Assembly (NCBI RefSeq): GCF_946221105.1 | Contig: NZ_CAMICL010000026.1 | Location: 1 to 31,061, forward strand | DNA: 31,061 nt | Direction: 5' to 3' | Origin: an uncultured Corynebacterium sp. | GTDB lineage: Bacteria > Actinomycetota > Actinomycetes > Mycobacteriales > Mycobacteriaceae | Shown: positions 29,184 through 31,061 of the stretch, in pieces | Position numbering within the stretch: the stretch's first letter is position 1 | Layout: every line of letters begins with the position of its first letter | The notes under the pieces: model-generated | What the model was told of the DNA's origin: nothing | Seen by the model: the letters and a program-made list of their open reading frames with translations, nothing else | Databases searched by the model: none | Made by a program: the position numbers and the translations under genes

Positions 29184-31061
29184 TTAGTTCCGGATGTTGG
29201 CCGGATCGTGAATCACGCCGAAGCGGTGCAGCGTCGCAGAGACGGCCTGCTCCAGCAGGTAGGGCAGGAGCTCGTGTCGCCCGTCGATGAGCACGGGCCC
29301 GTCGAAGACCGCGGTGGCGATGTCGCCGTAGAGCTCCTCGGGGGCCGCGCCGACCACGCGGATGCGGTCAGGCGTACCGGTGACAGCGTGTGCATCGACG
29401 GTGACATCGGCTGCCTCAAGCTCGCGGGCGACAGCATCCGGGGCGACCACGCGCACCTCGGTGCCGGTGATCGCGGCGGCAAGCAGCTGGCGGTACACCT
29501 CCCGCAGCTGGTAGCCCTCGCCGACGTAGACCACTACCGGTTCAAGGGTGTTGCGGTAGCGGAAAATGTTTGCCTCCGAACGCAGCCCCGAGTGGTCGTG
29601 GCCGCGGCCGAATTCCTTGTCCCATGCGCGCTGGTCGTACTCGGCCGCGCGGGAGAGCCAGCCGAAGTCCTCGTCGCTTAGGCTGGCACGGAACGCGTCG
29701 AGAAGCTCCTGCACCTTCGCCGAGATGCTCACGCCTAACGACGGCGCCAGCTCCGCCCGCTCCCGCCACACACCCATCTGCGCGACGTAGTTCGGCCCGC
29801 CCGCCTTCGCGCCGGGCCCCACAGAGGACTTCTTCCAGCCGCCGAACGGCTGTCGCTGCACGATGGCGCCGGTGATGCCACGGTTGACATAGACGTTGCC
29901 GGCCTCGACGCGGTCGAGCCACGTGGAGATTTCCTCGCCGTCGAGGGTGTGGATGCCGGCGGTGAGACCGAAGCCGGTGGAGTTTTGCCAATCAATCGCC
30001 TCGTCGAGGTCTTTGGCGTGCATGATGCCTAACACCGGGCCGAAGCACTCGTTCTGGTGGTACCAGGAGCCGGGCTTCACACCGTCGCGGATGCCGGGGG
30101 ACCAGAACTTGCCCTCGTCGTCGAGCTTGCGGGGTTTGAGCAGCCACGTCTCGCCCGGCTCCAGCGTGGTCAGTCCGCGCTCGAGCTTCTCGCTCGGGGG
30201 CTCGATGAGCCCGTTCATGGTGGTGGACAGGTCAGTGCCCGGGCCCACCACCAGGGTGGAGGCGGCGTCGAGCAGCTGGTTCTTTAGGCGCTCGGACTCA
30301 CCGGCGGAGCCGACCAGGATTGCCAGCGACGCCGCGGAGCACTTCTGGCCCGAGTGGCCGAACGCCGACAGGTACAGGTCGTTGACCGCAAGATCCGGGT
30401 CGGCGGACGGGGTGATGATGATGGCGTTTTTGCCGGAGGTTTCCGCCATGACGTTGAGCTGCGGGTTCCAGGACTTGAACAGCTGAGCAGTCTCGGAAGC
30501 GCCGGTGAGGATGATGGCATCCACGGCGTCGTCTGTAAGCAAGGCCTTGCCGGCCTCGCCCTCATCCGCGCGCACGTACTGCACGGTGTCGGCGCTTACG
30601 CCCTTCTCGGTGAAGACCGTCTGGACGCAATCCGCGATGAGCTTGGCGCACTGCGTCACCTGCGGCGCCGGTTTGAGAATCACCGCGGAGCCGGCAGCAA
30701 GTGCGGCCATCACGCCGCCGGTGGGGATGGCAACCGGGAAGTTCCACGGCGGAACAACCACCGTCAGTTTGTTCGGCTCGAAGTCCGCGGCAATGTCGTT
30801 GAGGTGCCGGGCGCTGTCGGCGTAGTAGGTGCAGAAATCGATCGCCTCGGAGATCTCCGGGTCGGACTGGTCCACCGTCTTGCCTGCTTCGTGGGCCGCG
30901 ACCGCGATGAAGTCGCCGCGGCGGCGCGCGATCTCGTCACCGATAGCGTCGAGGACGTCGGCACGCTCGCCGGCGGAAAGCGCGCCCCAGGCAATCTGGG
31001 CTTCCTCCCTTAGTGCCAGGGTGGTTGTGAACGACGAACCGTAGGAGGTTTTGTTCATGAC
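29184..31061 (-). CDS. putA: Proline dehydrogenase/glutamate semialdehyde dehydrogenase PutA, C-terminal part
   Basis: The frame is open through the window end, so the N-terminal proline dehydrogenase half lies outside. The ATG at 31058 is internal. The visible 625 residues are a delta-1-pyrroline-5-carboxylate dehydrogenase domain oxidising glutamate semialdehyde to glutamate with NAD. Counting from that Met, the NAD-site VPPWNFPVAIPTGG is at 102-115, the general base Glu206 is in MAETSGKN and the nucleophile Cys240 is in GHSGQKCSAAS. The C-terminal 180 residues (LEPVVVYVGEGYQLREVYRQLLAA) match PutA rather than a stand-alone enzyme. It is convergent with ahpCD. Confidence 0.85.
   Translation of the reverse strand, partial: VMNKTSYGSSFTTTLALREEAQIAWGALSAGERADVLDAIGDEIARRRGDFIAVAAHEAGKTVDQSDPEISEAIDFCTYYADSARHLNDIAADFEPNKLTVVVPPWNFPVAIPTGGVMAALAAGSAVILKPAPQVTQCAKLIADCVQTVFTEKGVSADTVQYVRADEGEAGKALLTDDAVDAIILTGASETAQLFKSWNPQLNVMAETSGKNAIIITPSADPDLAVNDLYLSAFGHSGQKCSAASLAILVGSAGESERLKNQLLDAASTLVVGPGTDLSTTMNGLIEPPSEKLERGLTTLEPGETWLLKPRKLDDEGKFWSPGIRDGVKPGSWYHQNECFGPVLGIMHAKDLDEAIDWQNSTGFGLTAGIHTLDGEEISTWLDRVEAGNVYVNRGITGAIVQRQPFGGWKKSSVGPGAKAGGPNYVAQMGVWRERAELAPSLGVSISAKVQELLDAFRASLSDEDFGWLSRAAEYDQRAWDKEFGRGHDHSGLRSEANIFRYRNTLEPVVVYVGEGYQLREVYRQLLAAAITGTEVRVVAPDAVARELEAADVTVDAHAVTGTPDRIRVVGAAPEELYGDIATAVFDGPVLIDGRHELLPYLLEQAVSATLHRFGVIHDPANIRN

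Overview
The window is a high-GC actinobacterial chromosome segment, almost certainly Corynebacterium. The chain recA-recX, miaB, miaA-dapF, hflX, ptsH, a SugR-type regulator, lexA, a divS-like gene, nrdR, hrpA and oxyR is, from memory, the order around recA-lexA in C. glutamicum. It is not C. glutamicum itself: a bioW-bioF operon sits between recX and miaB, where I recall the gluABCD glutamate transporter in that species, and an ahpC-ahpD pair lies divergent from oxyR. No tRNA, rRNA, insertion sequence, prophage or CRISPR array was seen. No stretch longer than 300 bases lacks a gene.

Layout. 1-1299: 3' end of a repetitive acidic surface protein. 1544-3407 (-): bioY-bioM-bioN biotin uptake system, divergent from a DUF3046 gene. 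3898-5607: recA-recX behind an SOS-type promoter. 5655-7516: bioW-bioF behind a palindromic operator resembling the BioQ site. 7541-9699: miaB and a four-helix membrane protein. 9700-9831: a paired palindromic element of unknown role. 9832-12286 (-): GNAT acetyltransferase and DUF349 protein. 12423-14691: uncharacterised gene, miaA, dapF, with start/stop overlaps. 14701-15990 (-): membrane protein and a protein with a Gly/Cys tail. 16061-17596: hflX. 17597-18322 (-): nagB. 18423-19733: uracil permease. 19836-21756 (-): ptsH, sugR, lexA. 21967-22862: divS-like, nrdR. 22878-27815 (-): hrpA, oxyR. 27933-29092: ahpC-ahpD. 29184-31061 (-): C-terminal part of putA.

Functional themes are biotin acquisition by uptake and synthesis on both sides of recA, DNA damage response (recA, recX, lexA, divS), tRNA and ribosome maintenance (miaA, miaB, hflX, hrpA), carbohydrate phosphotransfer (ptsH, sugR, nagB) and peroxide defence (oxyR, ahpC, ahpD).

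The strongest non-gene signals are: about a dozen genes with a TANNNT-like -10 hexamer exactly 7-8 nt before the start codon and no ribosome-binding site, implying leaderless mRNAs; clustered LexA-type boxes; the palindrome before bioW; two near-identical 26-bp elements centred on GCCGATATCGGC; a 25-bp perfect tandem repeat at the end of ptsH; and an over-represented, strand-biased 10-mer GCTTATCGAC.
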